Shown piece after piece: positions 11,352-24,000 of a stretch of 64,000 bases of DNA. Positions within the stretch are counted from its first letter, which is position 1. Every line of letters begins with the position of its first letter. Location of the stretch: positions 110,141,789 to 110,205,788 of the forward strand of contig NC_050101.1 of assembly GCF_902167145.1 (NCBI RefSeq), in the 5' to 3' direction. The position numbers and the translations under genes were made by a program. The DNA comes from Zea mays (lineage: Eukaryota > Streptophyta > Magnoliopsida > Poales > Poaceae). Below the pieces are notes generated by a model. It was not told the origin of the DNA, ran no database searches, and saw only the letters and a program-made list of their open reading frames with translations.

Positions 11352-14300
11352 ATGGGGCAAAAGGACTCCAAGCCTTCACATGGATATGGCTACTCTTCTT
11401 ATGATTACGGGAGTGCTTCATCGGGATACACCTCGAGAAACACTGGGAATTCGTCCTCCAGTTATAGCGTCAGGTACGCGCCTTCTTCGGAGAACAGTGT
11501 ACAGCCGGAGACACATGCCAGGTTGCAGAGGAAGTATTCCAAGATCGGTGATGACTACCGTTCTTTGAGCCAGGTATGTCTTGGTGGCATGGCCACCACA
11601 TCTTTTACTGCTGCTCTCATCTGCGTTGTTACTTTCGGTTTGTAGCTTCCACTAGCTTGGTGGAATGGCACTGTTTATCTTTTGGTTCAGTTATCCTTTG
11701 TGAATTTTGGAAGAAACTATGCTTGTAGGATTATTTCTTCCAAAAAATATTTCCACAAGAGCTCTATTGCTCACTTTTTATTACTGCCATGTATTAAGCA
11801 ATATGAAAATCGTATGCTTGTCACTATATTCAATTTCGTACTTCGCTTCAGTTCCTTCAAGTCAGATAGGACATCTACTGTAGTCTTGCGCGCTATCTCC
11901 TCTCTGAGTACTGCAAACCTGAGGTTGTAACTACACCAATCTTTCTGTGGTTCTGTGCTGCTACAGGTGACTGAAGCTTTGGCACAGGCAGGCCTTGAAT
12001 CTTCAAATCTTATTGTAGGCATTGATTTTACAAAGAGCAATGAATGGACAGGTTAGCAGATGACATTTCCCTCTTTTTTCACTTCATTAGATGCATACTT
12101 GTGCTTCTCTATGTCTACTCTGTGCTGCACTGGTACACATTACACACTAAGCTACCAGACTATTTCTTGATTTGCCTGGTTTTGGGGGGGCAGACTTTCT
12201 TTTCAGATCTAGTTGCTTTTCCTATATGGTAAAGTTTGTGGTTTACTATTATTGAAGAAATAGGCTTTACATGTAATGCCAGTGACATGCTAACTTATCT
12301 TCTGTTGTTTAGAGGAAACCATGTTACAGAAAGGACTTTTTTTTTAAAAAAAAGGATAAGCTAACAATTAGTACTGTCTCACTGTGGAAATGATGGCTCA
12401 ACAATTAGTCATACTACTTTTCAGTTTAAACATGCAAAAAATCCATGTTGGATCATAAAACTTTTCTGTTTTCATTTAACTTACAAAAAAAATCCATGTT
12501 AGGTAAAATTTCCTTCAATCGCCGCTGCCTGCATGATATTGGAAACACTCCAAACCCATATGAGCAAGCTATATCTATTATTGGAAGGACACTTTCAGCA
12601 TTTGATGAAGATAATTTGATTCCCTGCTTCGGATTTGGTGACGGTAATCATTTAGTTGCCTTTGTCTGATGATCACCTGATGGGTTTATAATAACATGTT
12701 TAAAGCACAGTGTTGATCCAGTGCTTCTGTTTTCTTCTGAGCAGCGTCAACTCATGATCAGGAGGTATTCAGCTTTTACCCAGAGAACCGCCCATGCAAT
12801 GGATTTGAAGAGGCGCTAGACAGATACAGAGAAATCGTTCCAACTCTTCGATTAGCAGGTTTGTTTAGTGAAGATTTAATATAAATGCTTTTTTCTCTCT
12901 CTTTTGTTTTTCTGAATCGAAATAAAATTTGTTCTTTCATAAAAGAGAGAAAAGGAGCAGAATTGCTATTTTACATCATATTATAACTAGCTCTTTATTA
13001 CATAGTACTGTGGTAGCTAAAATTTTAGTAGTTCATCAGGGAGAGAAGTGCATGCTAAAGTCTGCAGTTATTTTTTTGTAACAGGACCTACATCTTTTGC
13101 GCCGATGATTGAGACAGCAATTGGAATTGTTGACAGCACTGGTGGTCAATATCATGTTCTTCTGATAATCGCCGATGGACAGGTTGGTGAATACATTGTC
13201 ATTTTGTCTTTGCCTTCGTTTTAGTCACCTGTTATTTCTTATCATTAAGTGGTTGCCAGCAAAGCTCTTTTCTAGTGCAACATTTTGATTGTCTATCCTT
13301 TTTTCACTTGGATAAAACTTCTGGTTCTAGGTTACCCGAAGTGTCGATACACAATCTGGACAGTTGAGTCCACAGGAGCGGGATACTATTGATGCAATAG
13401 TAAGAGCAAGGTAGTGTATTTTATTTGGGCTTTGAAAATAGTACTGTGCCTTCCTGTTCTACCTTGTCTACTGTCACAATAAGGCAAACACAGAGTAACA
13501 TCTATCTTTTGTAAATAAAAACAGCCAGTTCCCCCTGTCAATTGTTCTTGTCGGGGTTGGTGATGGACCATGGGACATGATGCACCAGTTTGATGACAAT
13601 ATACCTGCTCGGTCATTTGACAATTTCCAGGTAACTTTTTTACAGATTATTTCTAATATGCAACAAAATATTCTGATTCATAAATGAACAAGCATGACTC
13701 TTCATTTTTTTTTTTTGCAGTTTGTGAATTTCACGGAGATTATGTCGAAGAGCATAGCAGCTGACAGAAAGGAGGCAGAATTTGCATTGTCAGCGCTGAT
13801 GGAAATCCCTACACAGTACAAAGCAACAATTGATCTCCAACTCTTAGGGTATCTAATATAGCTTCCCAATACTATACTGGCTCCATTAGAGCTATAATTT
13901 GGGGTTTGGGCAATAACGGATATTTGATCACTTTATTATTATTATTTTTTTGCTACTGCTTCAGCCGTCGCCAAAGAATAACCCCAAGAATTGCTCTGCC
14001 ACCACCAACAAGGACCGCGTATTCGCGGTCCAGTAGCTTTAGCCAACAGTCTGGTGTTTATTCGCGATCAAGTAGCTTTGACCAACAAACAAGTGGCGCC
14101 TCTCAGCAACGTTCTGAGAGCTTGAAACAGCAGAAGAAACCTGCAGCCCCGAAGAGACCTGACACTTATGCTTCAGAAAGAGCTTTAGAGGACAGAATTG
14201 TATGTATATCTTTCTTCCCCACCCCAATTTTCAAGCTCGAAGGCAAAGCTAAACTGCTAATACTGGGGATTCCATCTTTACCTGTGCTGGCATCTTTACG

Positions 14301-14567
14301 ATGCCTAGTCTGATATGGCCATTTTACCTGCAGCTGTGCCCCATCTGCATGTATAAATCCAAGGACCTTGCATTTGGATGTGGACATCAGGTGCGGGAGC
14401 CTTTAGCCAACTACACTCGATGTTTTTTACTGGACATTTGATTTACTGTTGTGCATTCTAGGCTGTTTACATACATGTGCATGCAGACTTGCTACGAATG
14501 CGGGAGAAATTTGGAGCGCTGCCCTCTGTGCCAGCAGAACATAACCACGAGGATCAGGCTCTACTGA
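11352..14567 (+). CDS. RGLG2-like: RING E3 ubiquitin ligase with copine/vWA domain, RGLG type
   Basis: Eleven coding exons: 11352-11573, 11967-12051, 12503-12643, 12745-12858, 13085-13182, 13331-13410, 13525-13630, 13721-13848, 13965-14199, 14334-14390 and 14487-14567. All junctions are GT-AG and phase-consistent, giving 1347 bp and 448 residues. The protein begins MGQKDSK, a good N-myristoylation signal that would hold it at the plasma membrane. A copine/vWA domain follows from about residue 75, with a metal-site-like DFTKSN. A Ser/Gln-rich linker has two SRSSSF repeats. A C3HC4 RING (CPIC, CGHQTCYEC, CPLC) runs from residue 405 to near the end. Arabidopsis RGLG proteins build K63-linked ubiquitin chains and act in auxin, ABA and drought responses. 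No lesions were seen. The paralog number is inference. Confidence 0.95.
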
Positions 14568-14963
<396 letters not shown>

Positions 14964-15089
14964 GAGCTCTGGCTTACAATAACTAAAGGAAGACAAAGCC
15001 AGACAGTGCAATCCGGTTGAGCCGGACCAGGTCTATAAAAGAAAATCCGTAGTGCTATTGATCAGTTTTTCACGCCCCATCTCGATTCA

Positions 15090-15560
15090 TTAGCGACGGC
15101 AGTTGCCCGATAGCGCGCGCGGCGGTGGACCCTCTTGGCCAGTGGCTGCGGTGGCTGTGGCTCTCCGACCTCGACATGAGGTGGCGGCGGTTCCCAGGCC
15201 GCCGGTGGTGGCCCCCGATCCAGAGGGCGAGCGATGGCAGTGCCCTTGTGCGGTGGCGGCGGTTCTCAGGCCGGTGGCCACAACTCCATTACTTCGACGC
15301 GCGGTGGCGGAGGTTCCTCGATCCGGAGTAGTGGCGGCGGTTCCCCGATCTAGAGGGCGAGCGATAGCGGGGCCCTTGTGCGGGCAAGCGGTGGCGTCCC
15401 CGAAGCCCCGAGGAGGCGGCACTTCCAAGGCCGGCGAGCAAGCGACGCCCATCGACGTGCGAATAGCGACGGCGACACATGAGGCACGATGTTCGAGCGA
15501 GCAACGTCACAGAAGTCGTGAGATGCGCGCAGCGATGATCGCGCGTGACATCCTCCGATC
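15090..15560. repeat. GC-rich low-complexity segment of unit A
   Basis: Variants of GGTGGCGGCGGTTC and GATCYAGAGGGCGAGCGAT recur several times. The ORFs here on both strands are low in complexity and overlap each other, so no gene is called. A captured, degraded host gene segment is possible but not shown. Confidence 0.5.
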
Positions 15561-16248
15561 CGACACAATTTTCTTTTCGATTATTGTGTTTTATGCCTAC
15601 CACATGTATTATTTACGCTAAAAACTGTACGATTTTATGCTTGAACACGGAGTTCGTATATCAGTTTACTGCATGCACATTGGAAAGGCAATTCCTTGAT
15701 TTATATTGTTCGTAATTTACGCGCATGCAATGGAAACTCCCACGATTTTGCCATAATTTTTGGATCTGTATAAAAATAGAAACCGCATGCATGCGGCTGC
15801 CATGTTTTTCGGATCTGTCATAAAAATAGGATCGTAATAACAACCTACTAGAGCTATCAACCTCTCATTAACTCGGTATTTACGCTTATAATTGAGGGAT
15901 TTTATGCTCAAAACTTAAGGTTTTTACGCTCTATCCGGAGATGCGTCCACCAGTGAACAACATGCCAGATTTTTTACGCAGTGTAAGGAATTGCATAAAT
16001 ACCTACACCGTGTAGTATAATTTGTTTCAGTATACATCATAAACTAGTTCTAATGAGTTTAGTTGCATGACTGTTGGAGGGATCCTATATTTATGAAGAA
16101 AATAAAATATTAAATGCAATTTTTTGTTTCTATGCATGCAATTCATTTTTTTCCATTGCATATTCTTTCCATCATAAATTCGTGTGCATGCAGCTGGTAA
16201 CAGATTTTTACGCAGTATACTGAATTGCATAATTTTCTACAAAGTGTA

Positions 16249-16855
16249 TGTTGGGGACTTGTTCTCAAATGCTATGAATTAAGAACAAGGCAACATAAAA
16301 TATTAATGCCCTTCATCCGCGGAAGCATTATCTCCCCAAGAATTTAATGAGCTTCGGACGAAGGCCATAGACAAAATATCACGAAGGTCATACCTTCGTG
16401 ATCAGGCTTGAAAAATAATATGAAGTAAAATGTAAAATATAAGGCATTATAGAAAAACATGTCGAAAATGAATAACAATATTGACACGCATTTTATTATG
16501 TGAATCTAAATATTGAAACATAATATTTAGGAACATTATTACCTTCGTCTTAGCAGAAAGCAATAATTCCAGCGTAATGTGCCAGTGATTACAAGATTGC
16601 GTGAACAATACAGAGGTACTGTTCACCTATTTATAGGCACAGGGCGTAGTCTGTGAGGAATTACAATCATATCCCTCATAAGGGATTACAACGGTGACTC
16701 AAACATTTATGGACTAGAAGGTCATTCTACTTTTATGTCGGTTTGCAGATTCCGAAGCTTCATGAAGAGGAACCTTCGGTCATCTCATACTAACAGCTTT
16801 AGCCGAAAACTGCTTCTTCCTACAAGACCTTCGGCGACGAAGCATAGTCCCAACA
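16249..16855 (-). repeat. 3' LTR of the first Tat element
   Basis: 607 bp, TG...CA termini, flanked on its outer side by GTGTA. It matches 25090-25696 except for 8 substitutions. In plus orientation it lies upstream of the antisense gene and might supply part of that gene's promoter. Confidence 0.95.
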
Positions 16856-16869
16856 GTAGCCCCTTTCGC
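16856..16869 (-). promoter_or_regulatory. Polypurine tract of the first Tat element
   Basis: On the minus strand the bases next to the 3' LTR read GCGAAAGGGGCTAC, a purine-rich run in the position where plus-strand DNA synthesis is primed. Confidence 0.6.
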
Positions 16870-17113
16870 GGTGCTAGATCGTTTTTCGTGACGAGCTTGA
16901 TCCGTGAAAAAAGTCTCCTAAGCTTCAGGAAGCCGAAGGTCCAAAAAACACCTTCCCTGAGCTCGTTGACGAGAAACGATTCAGTTTTCCAGCGCATAGC
17001 GGTCCCACCTTGCAGAGTTATTGTTTGGTCTCTGCGGTCCACCGTGCAGCGAGTGCAAGCGGCTGTCCGCGTGGTGTAAAAATCCTGGCGCTTCGCCTTC
17101 TTACCTGCAGTAC

Positions 17114-17121
17114 TATATAAA
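17114..17121 (+). promoter_or_regulatory. TATA box of the antisense gene
   Basis: TATATAAA at 17114-17121 lies 185 bp before the ATG at 17306 and about 260 bp inside the element from the 3' LTR. It would drive transcription on plus, against pol. Confidence 0.6.
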
Positions 17122-17305
17122 CAGACGAGTAGGTGTGAAGTTACCACAACATTCATTGCTATTTGCACTGTTTTGCTGCCAAAATTTTTAACTATAGCCG
17201 AAGCTTGACTCTCGGAATCGAACGAAGCTCCAGCTTGAAGCCTGCTTCGTCAGAAGAAAAAACTTCGGAAGAAAAAGTATTTAATTCCCACAAATTCAGA
17301 AGTAA

Positions 17306-20203
17306 ATGGCCAGAGTGCGCTCTACCGCTAGGGTTGAGCGTGAGGGAGGCGAAGCTGAAGGTTCGGAGACTATTCCCATCTCCGAAGCAATGCAACGATC
17401 CGGGCTGGTAACTTCGGAAAAAATCCCCAGTGCCGATGCAGAACAAGCAATTGCCGAAGTAGAAGAAGAGAACAGTGAGGGAACTCATCCTGAAGATGAT
17501 TATCGTATTGCTATGCCAAGTAAACCCAGCCACTTGGACTTCGGAAAGTCTACTGTTTCGAAGGCTGATCTCTCCAAGATGGTAAAGTCGGGCTTTTTCA
17601 GTGAAAGTCAGAAGAAGCTACTACGCTTCGGGGGGGAAGAAACTACCCCAAAGCCGGAGAAGGATGAAGTTGTCATTTTCAAGAGCTTTCTAAAGGCTGG
17701 ATTGAGATTCCCCCTGCATGGGATAATTGCAGAGGTATTGAAGAGGTTTGGTATCTACCTTCATCAGTTGACTCCTAACGCTATCGTTAGGCTTAGTGTT
17801 TATATCTGGGCCCTCCGAAGCCAAGCGGTCGAACCGTTTGCGGACAGCTTTTGCCGAGTTCACGAGTTGCACTATCAGACGAAGGCTAGAAAAGATGGAT
17901 TGCATGACAATTTTGGTTGCTATAATTTTGTTTATCGGAAAACCACAAAGTTTCCTGTAATCAGCTACCGAAGCAAATGGGCAGCAGGCTGGAAGTCGGA
18001 GTGGTTCTATGTCAAGGTTGATGACGATAAGGAGAAGCTTGTGCAAAGTCCACTTGAACTAATCTTCGGAGAAACCCGGCCTCGTTGCAACATGACACCA
18101 GAAGGCCCAACCCAACAAGCGATGGATGAATTCAGAATTATTGCAGAGCATATCAGTACAAGAGACCTGGTTCAGGAGTTTTTGGCTTTCAGGGTTTTTC
18201 CTAGTTTAAAAGAATGGGAAATGCCGAAGCTAGAGGGCGAGAAAAAAGAAGGAGAACTTGTGCGGTTATCTTACTATTTCAAGTTTAAGAAATACTTTAA
18301 AACACCTTGCCAAGAGTGGCTGGATACAATTGAAGTAATGTGCAATGAAATACTTGGCAATTATTCCAAAAAAGAAGATCAGTTGATGACTGCGGCCTTC
18401 GGCACCCGTCCGAAGCGAAGACTGAATCGAGTGCTGGACGCCTTGGGTTTTGAATACCCTGACTACGAAAATCTGAATAAAGGTGTCGGAGGCCGGAAAA
18501 GGAAAAGGATAACCGAAGCCTTAAATGAAGATGAGAAAGAACCATCAGAGAAGAAAATTCCGAAGAAGAGGAAAGCGTCTTCTCCGAAGCAAAAAGTATC
18601 CGACGAAGAAGAAACTCCCGCATCACACTCTGCCACTAACGTGGAGGAAATTTTGAAGGTAATGACTGAATCCCTGCCTGCGAAGCTAAGTCCATTGGGA
18701 CCTCAACTGACAAAGTTTTTTCAGAAGGAAAAGGAGCCCGAAAAACCGAAGAAAACGACTAAAGCAAAAAGGCAAAGAATCATTGGTGTGACAGAGGTCA
18801 TTGACAAGACACCACCGAGATCTTCAGCTCAGAAGATACCAGCGACTGAGGGAATGACAAATATTGAAATCACACCTTCGGAAGTCGCGGCTGCCGAAGC
18901 TACCTCAATTGAAGATTTGAACTTGGAAAGCACAATTGAACACATCAACAAAATGCTGCTAGACATGGCCACAGAAGAAGCTACTACTGCCGCCGAAGAG
19001 GCCGTGGCCGCAGCGTCGGGAAAAGAAAAGGAAATTGCTGACGAAGCTTCAGAGGACGAAGCCTTCATGTTTCAAAATTTAGTTGGAGAAAAATTGTCAA
19101 GAACCGAAATAGAAGAGCTTAAAGAGTATGCCAAATCTTGCGGATATAAACCAGGAGCACTCCTCTTCGGAGGTATTGATGATGAAAAATTGGACTGTAT
19201 CCGAAACCAAACTGGAGCTAAGGTTATCGGTACTCTGTCAAAGAGTATCGGTTTTCCGAAGCTAGAAACGGACATTAGCCGCTACCGACGACAACATATC
19301 GTTGGTAGTTTATTTTATTCCAATTTCAAGGTGAACTATTTTTCCCCTGACTTTTATTGTTTTGAATAATGAAGACATGTCTAACGAAGGTTGTTTTCGT
19401 GCAGAGCATGCTGTTGAGCAAAGCTTTGAAAATGCAGCAAGATCTGGAAGACAAGAAACATGAAGTTATAATTGAAAATTTAGAAGGCAAAATAAAAGAG
19501 CAATCAACTACTATTGAAAAGAAGAACTTCGAGCTCCAAGCGACTGAAGGCTTACTGGCAGAAGCCGAAGCTAAAATAACAGAACTGAACACGAAGCTTC
19601 TCTGCCAGTCTGAACAGTTTGAACAAGAAAAGCAAGAACTTGATGCAAAACTTGAAGCCGAAGTCCAACAAAATTTAGTTTTGAAAAAACTATTGGCGGG
19701 CCTTCAAGACAAATGTTTAGAATTTAGCAACAAATGTATTCAACGACTAAGAAAATTTTTCCATTCAGTCGGAGCTAGCAGTGAGAAATTCACCCCGTCA
19801 GCTGAAGATTTACCAAAGATCTTCGAACATATTGAGGGTGAAATTGATGAGCTTGACGAAGTTATAGCCGGGCACGGTGACTTCTGCGCCTGGGTAGCTT
19901 CTCGGGGCACTGCTGCAGCTTTCCTAAAAGCTGGCTGCGATCATGGAAAGATTGTCAATAGGCCCAATTTCACTTTATCACCATCAATTCTAGATGACAT
20001 TCCTGATCTCGCCCGAAGCATTTCCAATAGATTTGTAAAGATGATATGGACAAAAGGCGGGCGAGAAAAGGCTGGAGACGAAGCTCGGAGTCATCTTGAA
20101 CCAGTAAGAAATCATACCTTGTGCTTACCTATTCCTTCAAGCTCGATTTTGACTTACAACAACTTAATTCATGTAGGATGACGAAGCCGAAGCCGATAGT
20201 TAA
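17306..20203 (+). CDS. Antisense gene of the Tat element: putative-gypsy-type (Transposase_28-like) protein with coiled-coil tail
   Basis: Three exons, 17306-19330, 19405-20103 and 20177-20203, with GT-AG introns of 74 and 73 bp, encode 916 residues. The gene lies opposite to pol and converges with it. The N-terminal third has the features of the plant putative-gypsy-type family, with blocks such as GLRFPLHGII, YIWALRSQ and SKWAAGWKSEWFYV. The middle is Lys/Glu/Pro-rich with basic nuclear-localisation-like runs (GGRKRKR, KKIPKKRK). The C-terminal exon is a long coiled coil (about residues 680-790) followed by a helical region with FFHSVGAS and FCAWVASRG. The function of this family is not known; despite the name there is no evident catalytic transposase core. 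No stops interrupt it. The strong bias of Glu-Ala codons to GAAGC gives it many CGAAGC words shared with the rest of the element. Confidence 0.85.
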
Positions 20204-21091
20204 AAAGAATGACGCCGAAGCTGAAGTCCCTTGAAGATTAAATAGGAGTAGACTGTAGACAGACTCAAGAAACTTTTGAGATAACTTTTGTAAATGTAAC
20301 TAAACTTGTCTGTAATGAATTATGTTCATACCTTGTAATATGCTCTTATCCTTTCATTAATGTACGAGAGGTGCTTTGATGTGGACGAAATTATCTTTTT
20401 GAGCCGAAGGCGAAAAAACACCTTCCCTTCTTTTCGTACACAGCGAAGCATAGAAAACAACATTTCCCTTTCTTCCGAAGCTCTTCTTTTCGTACACGAA
20501 GAAGCTCTTCTTTTTTTCTTTTTGCCGAAGCAAGCACTTATGCTATGATGATGATTATCCTACATATGCCTGGATGAATGTTTATGAATGCAAATGTTAT
20601 GATGTAATGTGATGTGCAAACGAATGTCCAAACACATATCCGAAGCCATAATCACAGCCATTATTTCCTTAGAAACAATCACATATCAGCGCTGACCTTC
20701 CGCTGTAAGCTCTGCATTCCCTTAGGAACGACTTTGGAGCTTCTTCGCCTTTTACTTTCGGCGGAATCAGCGTTGACTTTTCGCTGTAAGCTCTGCATTC
20801 CCTTAGGAACGACTTTGGAGCTTCTTCGCCTTTTACTTTCGGCGGAATCAGCGTTGACTTTTCGCTGTAAGCTCTGCATTCCCTTAGGAACGACTTTGGA
20901 GCTTCTTCGCTTTTTACTTTTCGGCACTCGATGGTGCATTCTCAGCTTTTACATTTACATTCTTGGGGGATTTTGCTCTTATATAACTAAAAAAGGAAAT
21001 TACATATGATGGCCCCATTAAAAACCTTTCTCCCCCTTCAGAAAGGAAAAGGGTGCCATGAAAAAGAAAAAATATAAAAAATTACATCAGG
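20204..21091. other. Convergent 3' spacer of the first Tat element
   Basis: The antisense gene ends at 20203 and pol ends at 21092, reading toward each other. The spacer contains the 81-bp tandem repeats and presumably both 3' UTRs. No other gene was recognised. Confidence 0.65.
20686..20928. repeat. Three tandem copies of an 81-bp repeat
   Basis: Copies begin at 20686, 20767 and 20848 (phrase TCAGCGYTGAC), each ending with TTTTACTTTCGGCGGAA-like sequence. The period is a multiple of three, so open frames run through on both strands, which explains the repetitive short ORFs seen here. Confidence 0.92.
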
Positions 21092-24000
21092 TTACACGTA
21101 ATATCGCCGAAGCTCATCCGCATTCCAAGATCTAGGAATGTCGTTGCCGTCCATATCCTTCAATCTGTATGAACCGGGTCTTGATGAAGATGCTACCAAA
21201 AAAGGTCCCTCCCATTTCAACTGCAACTTGCCCACTGTATCTGGGTTAGCCACTCGCCGAAGCACCAAATGTCCTGGCTCAATATTCTTTAGCCGAACCT
21301 TTCTATCACGCCATTTGATTGTTTCGGCTTGATACTTATTAATGTTCTCCACAGCTTGAAGCCTGATCCCTTCTATAGCATCTTTCTCCACAGAATAAAC
21401 AGCTTCAGAATCTGACTCTGCCGAAGCTACTACTCTTATTGATCCAGTTTTGGCTTCCTCCGGAGTTATTGCTTCGTCGCCAAACAATAGTTTGAATGGA
21501 GTGAAGCCTGTTGACCTTGATATTGTTGTGTTGTGGCTCCATACCACTTTGATTAATTGATCTGGCCACTTTCCCCTGGGTTGATTGAAGATTAACTTCA
21601 TTATTCCTGTCATTATAATGCCATTGGCTCTTTCAACGAGTCCATTTGATTCCGGATGCCTGACTGATGCAAAATGGATCTTCGTACCAATTTGATCACA
21701 GAAATCTATGAAAGCTTCGGAATCGAACTGTGTTCCATTATCTACAGTGATGGCCTTTGGTACCCCGAAACGACAAACAATATTCTGCCAGAAAAACTTT
21801 TGAATGGTGGCCGAAGTTATTGTGGCTAAAGGCTTTGCCTCAATCCATTTAGAAAAATATTCCACAGCCACTACAACATACCGTAAGTTCCCTTGGGCCG
21901 GTGGTAACGGACCTAACAAGTCAAGGCCCCACCTTTGCAATGGCCAGATGGGTTGTATGAGCTGGGTTAAGGACGAAGGTTGTTTTTGATCTCTTGCACA
22001 TTTCTGACAACCTTCGCACTTTTGAACTAATTCCGCTGCGTCCGAAGCTGCCTTCGGCCCATAAAACCCTTGACGGAAAACTTTTCCAAGTAACGGCCTA
22101 GATCCAATGTGAGATCCACACAGGCCTGCATGTATTTCTTTCATCAATTCTATGCCTTCGGTTCTAGATACACACTTGAGTAGTGGAGCACAAACTCCAT
22201 GCTTGTACAACTCCCCTTCTATCATGACATATGGACGAGCTCTTGCCTCTATCCTTCTGTTATAAGTTTCGTCATCTGAAAGGAATTTACCCTGAAGGTA
22301 AGAGATGATCTCAGTTCTCCAATCTTCGCTATAAACAGGAGATATATTGAGGACTGCTCTTTCAAGAAGTTCCACTGAAGGTGCTTTTATTGTTTCGAAG
22401 AACACATCCGAAGGTAATGGCAGCCCCTGCGCTGCTGACTTAGCTAGCAAATTAGCATGCTCATTTTGTCCTCGAGGGATATTTTTGACAGAAAAACCTT
22501 CGAAGGAAGCTTCGACTCTTTGGACCGTGTCTAGATATTTTTCAAGTTTCGGATCTTTAGCCTTGCAACTCTTGTCGATATGACCCGAAACAACCTGGGA
22601 ATCAGTTTTAAGAATGGCCCTTCTGACTCCCATTGCTTTTAACTTCCGAAGACCCAAAAGCAGGGCTTCGTACTCAGTAATATTGTTTGTACAACTAAAA
22701 TCGAGTCTTGCCGCATAACAAGTTTTAACTTTGGATGGTGAGACCAATACAGCGACTGCTCCTGCTCCGAAGGTTCCCCAAGACCCATCGCAAAACACTG
22801 TCCATACTTCGGCATCTTTATTTGTTTCTTCATCCTGAGCCCCTGGCGTCCACTCGGCGATAAAATCTGCCAACGCTTGAGACTGGATCGAAGATCTATG
22901 CACATAATCAATGCAAAATTCATTGAGCTCTGCAGCCCATTTTCCAATGCGCCCAGTAGCTTCTCTATTTCTCATAATATCCTTCAACGGCTGCGAAGAA
23001 GGAACAACAATATTGTATGCTTGAAAGTAATGCCGAAGCTTCCTGGATGCCATCAAAACAGCATATAACACCTTCTCCAATTCTGTATAGTTTCTCTTTG
23101 ATATGCTAAGAACTTCAGATACAAAATACACTGGGACCTGCTTCCTGACTTGGCCATCAAGCTTCTCCTGAACAAGTGCTGCACTTACCGTTGAGTGCGA
23201 AGCTGCCACATATAATAACAAAGGAGCCCCTGGCGTTGGTGGAGTTAATGTTGTTAGATCTATCAAATATTGCTTCAGTTCCTCGAAGGCTTTTTGTTGG
23301 CTTGGTCCCCATTGAAAGACTTCGGCTGATTTCAGCACTTCGAAGAATGGTAAATTTCTTTCTGCAGATCTGGATATAAATCTATTGAGAGATGCCAGCC
23401 TCCCTGTCAATCTTTGGGCCCCCTTTTTTGTAGTTGGTGGCTCCATTCGAAGTATAGCTTCAATTTTACTTGGATTAGCTTCAATTCCCTTTGTTGAGAC
23501 CAAGCATCCAAGAAATTTCCCCTTCTTTACTCCGAAGACACATTTTTCTGGATTCAACTTTAGGCCAGCTTGTCTAAAACTGGCGAAGGTCTCCTGCAAA
23601 TCAGCAATGTGATTCTCCTGTTTCGTGCTTTTTACAATGATATCATCAACATAAGTTAGCACATTTCTGCCTATCTGAGACTGGAGAACCTTCACAGTCA
23701 TTCTGCTGAAACTTCCTCCAGCGTTCTTGAGCCCCTCAGGCATCCGAAGGTAACAATATGTTCCACTAGGGGTTATGAAACTGGTCTTTGGCTCATCCTC
23801 CTTCTTCATCCAAATTTGATGATAGCCTGAATAACAATCGAGAAGACTCATAAGTTCTGACGAAGTTGCGACATCAACTAAGGAGTCTATCCTTGGCAAT
23901 GGGAATTCGTCCTTCGGACAAGCCTTGTTGAGATCTGTAAAATCAATACACATCCGCCATTTGCCATTGGCCTTTTTTACCATAACAGTGTTAGCTAGCC

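Noticed and set aside
15090..15621. Overlapping 120- and 172-codon frames in a GC-rich block
   Set aside because: Low complexity, open on both strands because of GC-rich triplet repeats, no domain and no splice or promoter support.
17306..20203. Calling the antisense gene an active DNA transposase
   Set aside because: The family name contains the word transposase, but no DDE or other catalytic signature is visible, and the gene lies wholly inside an LTR element.
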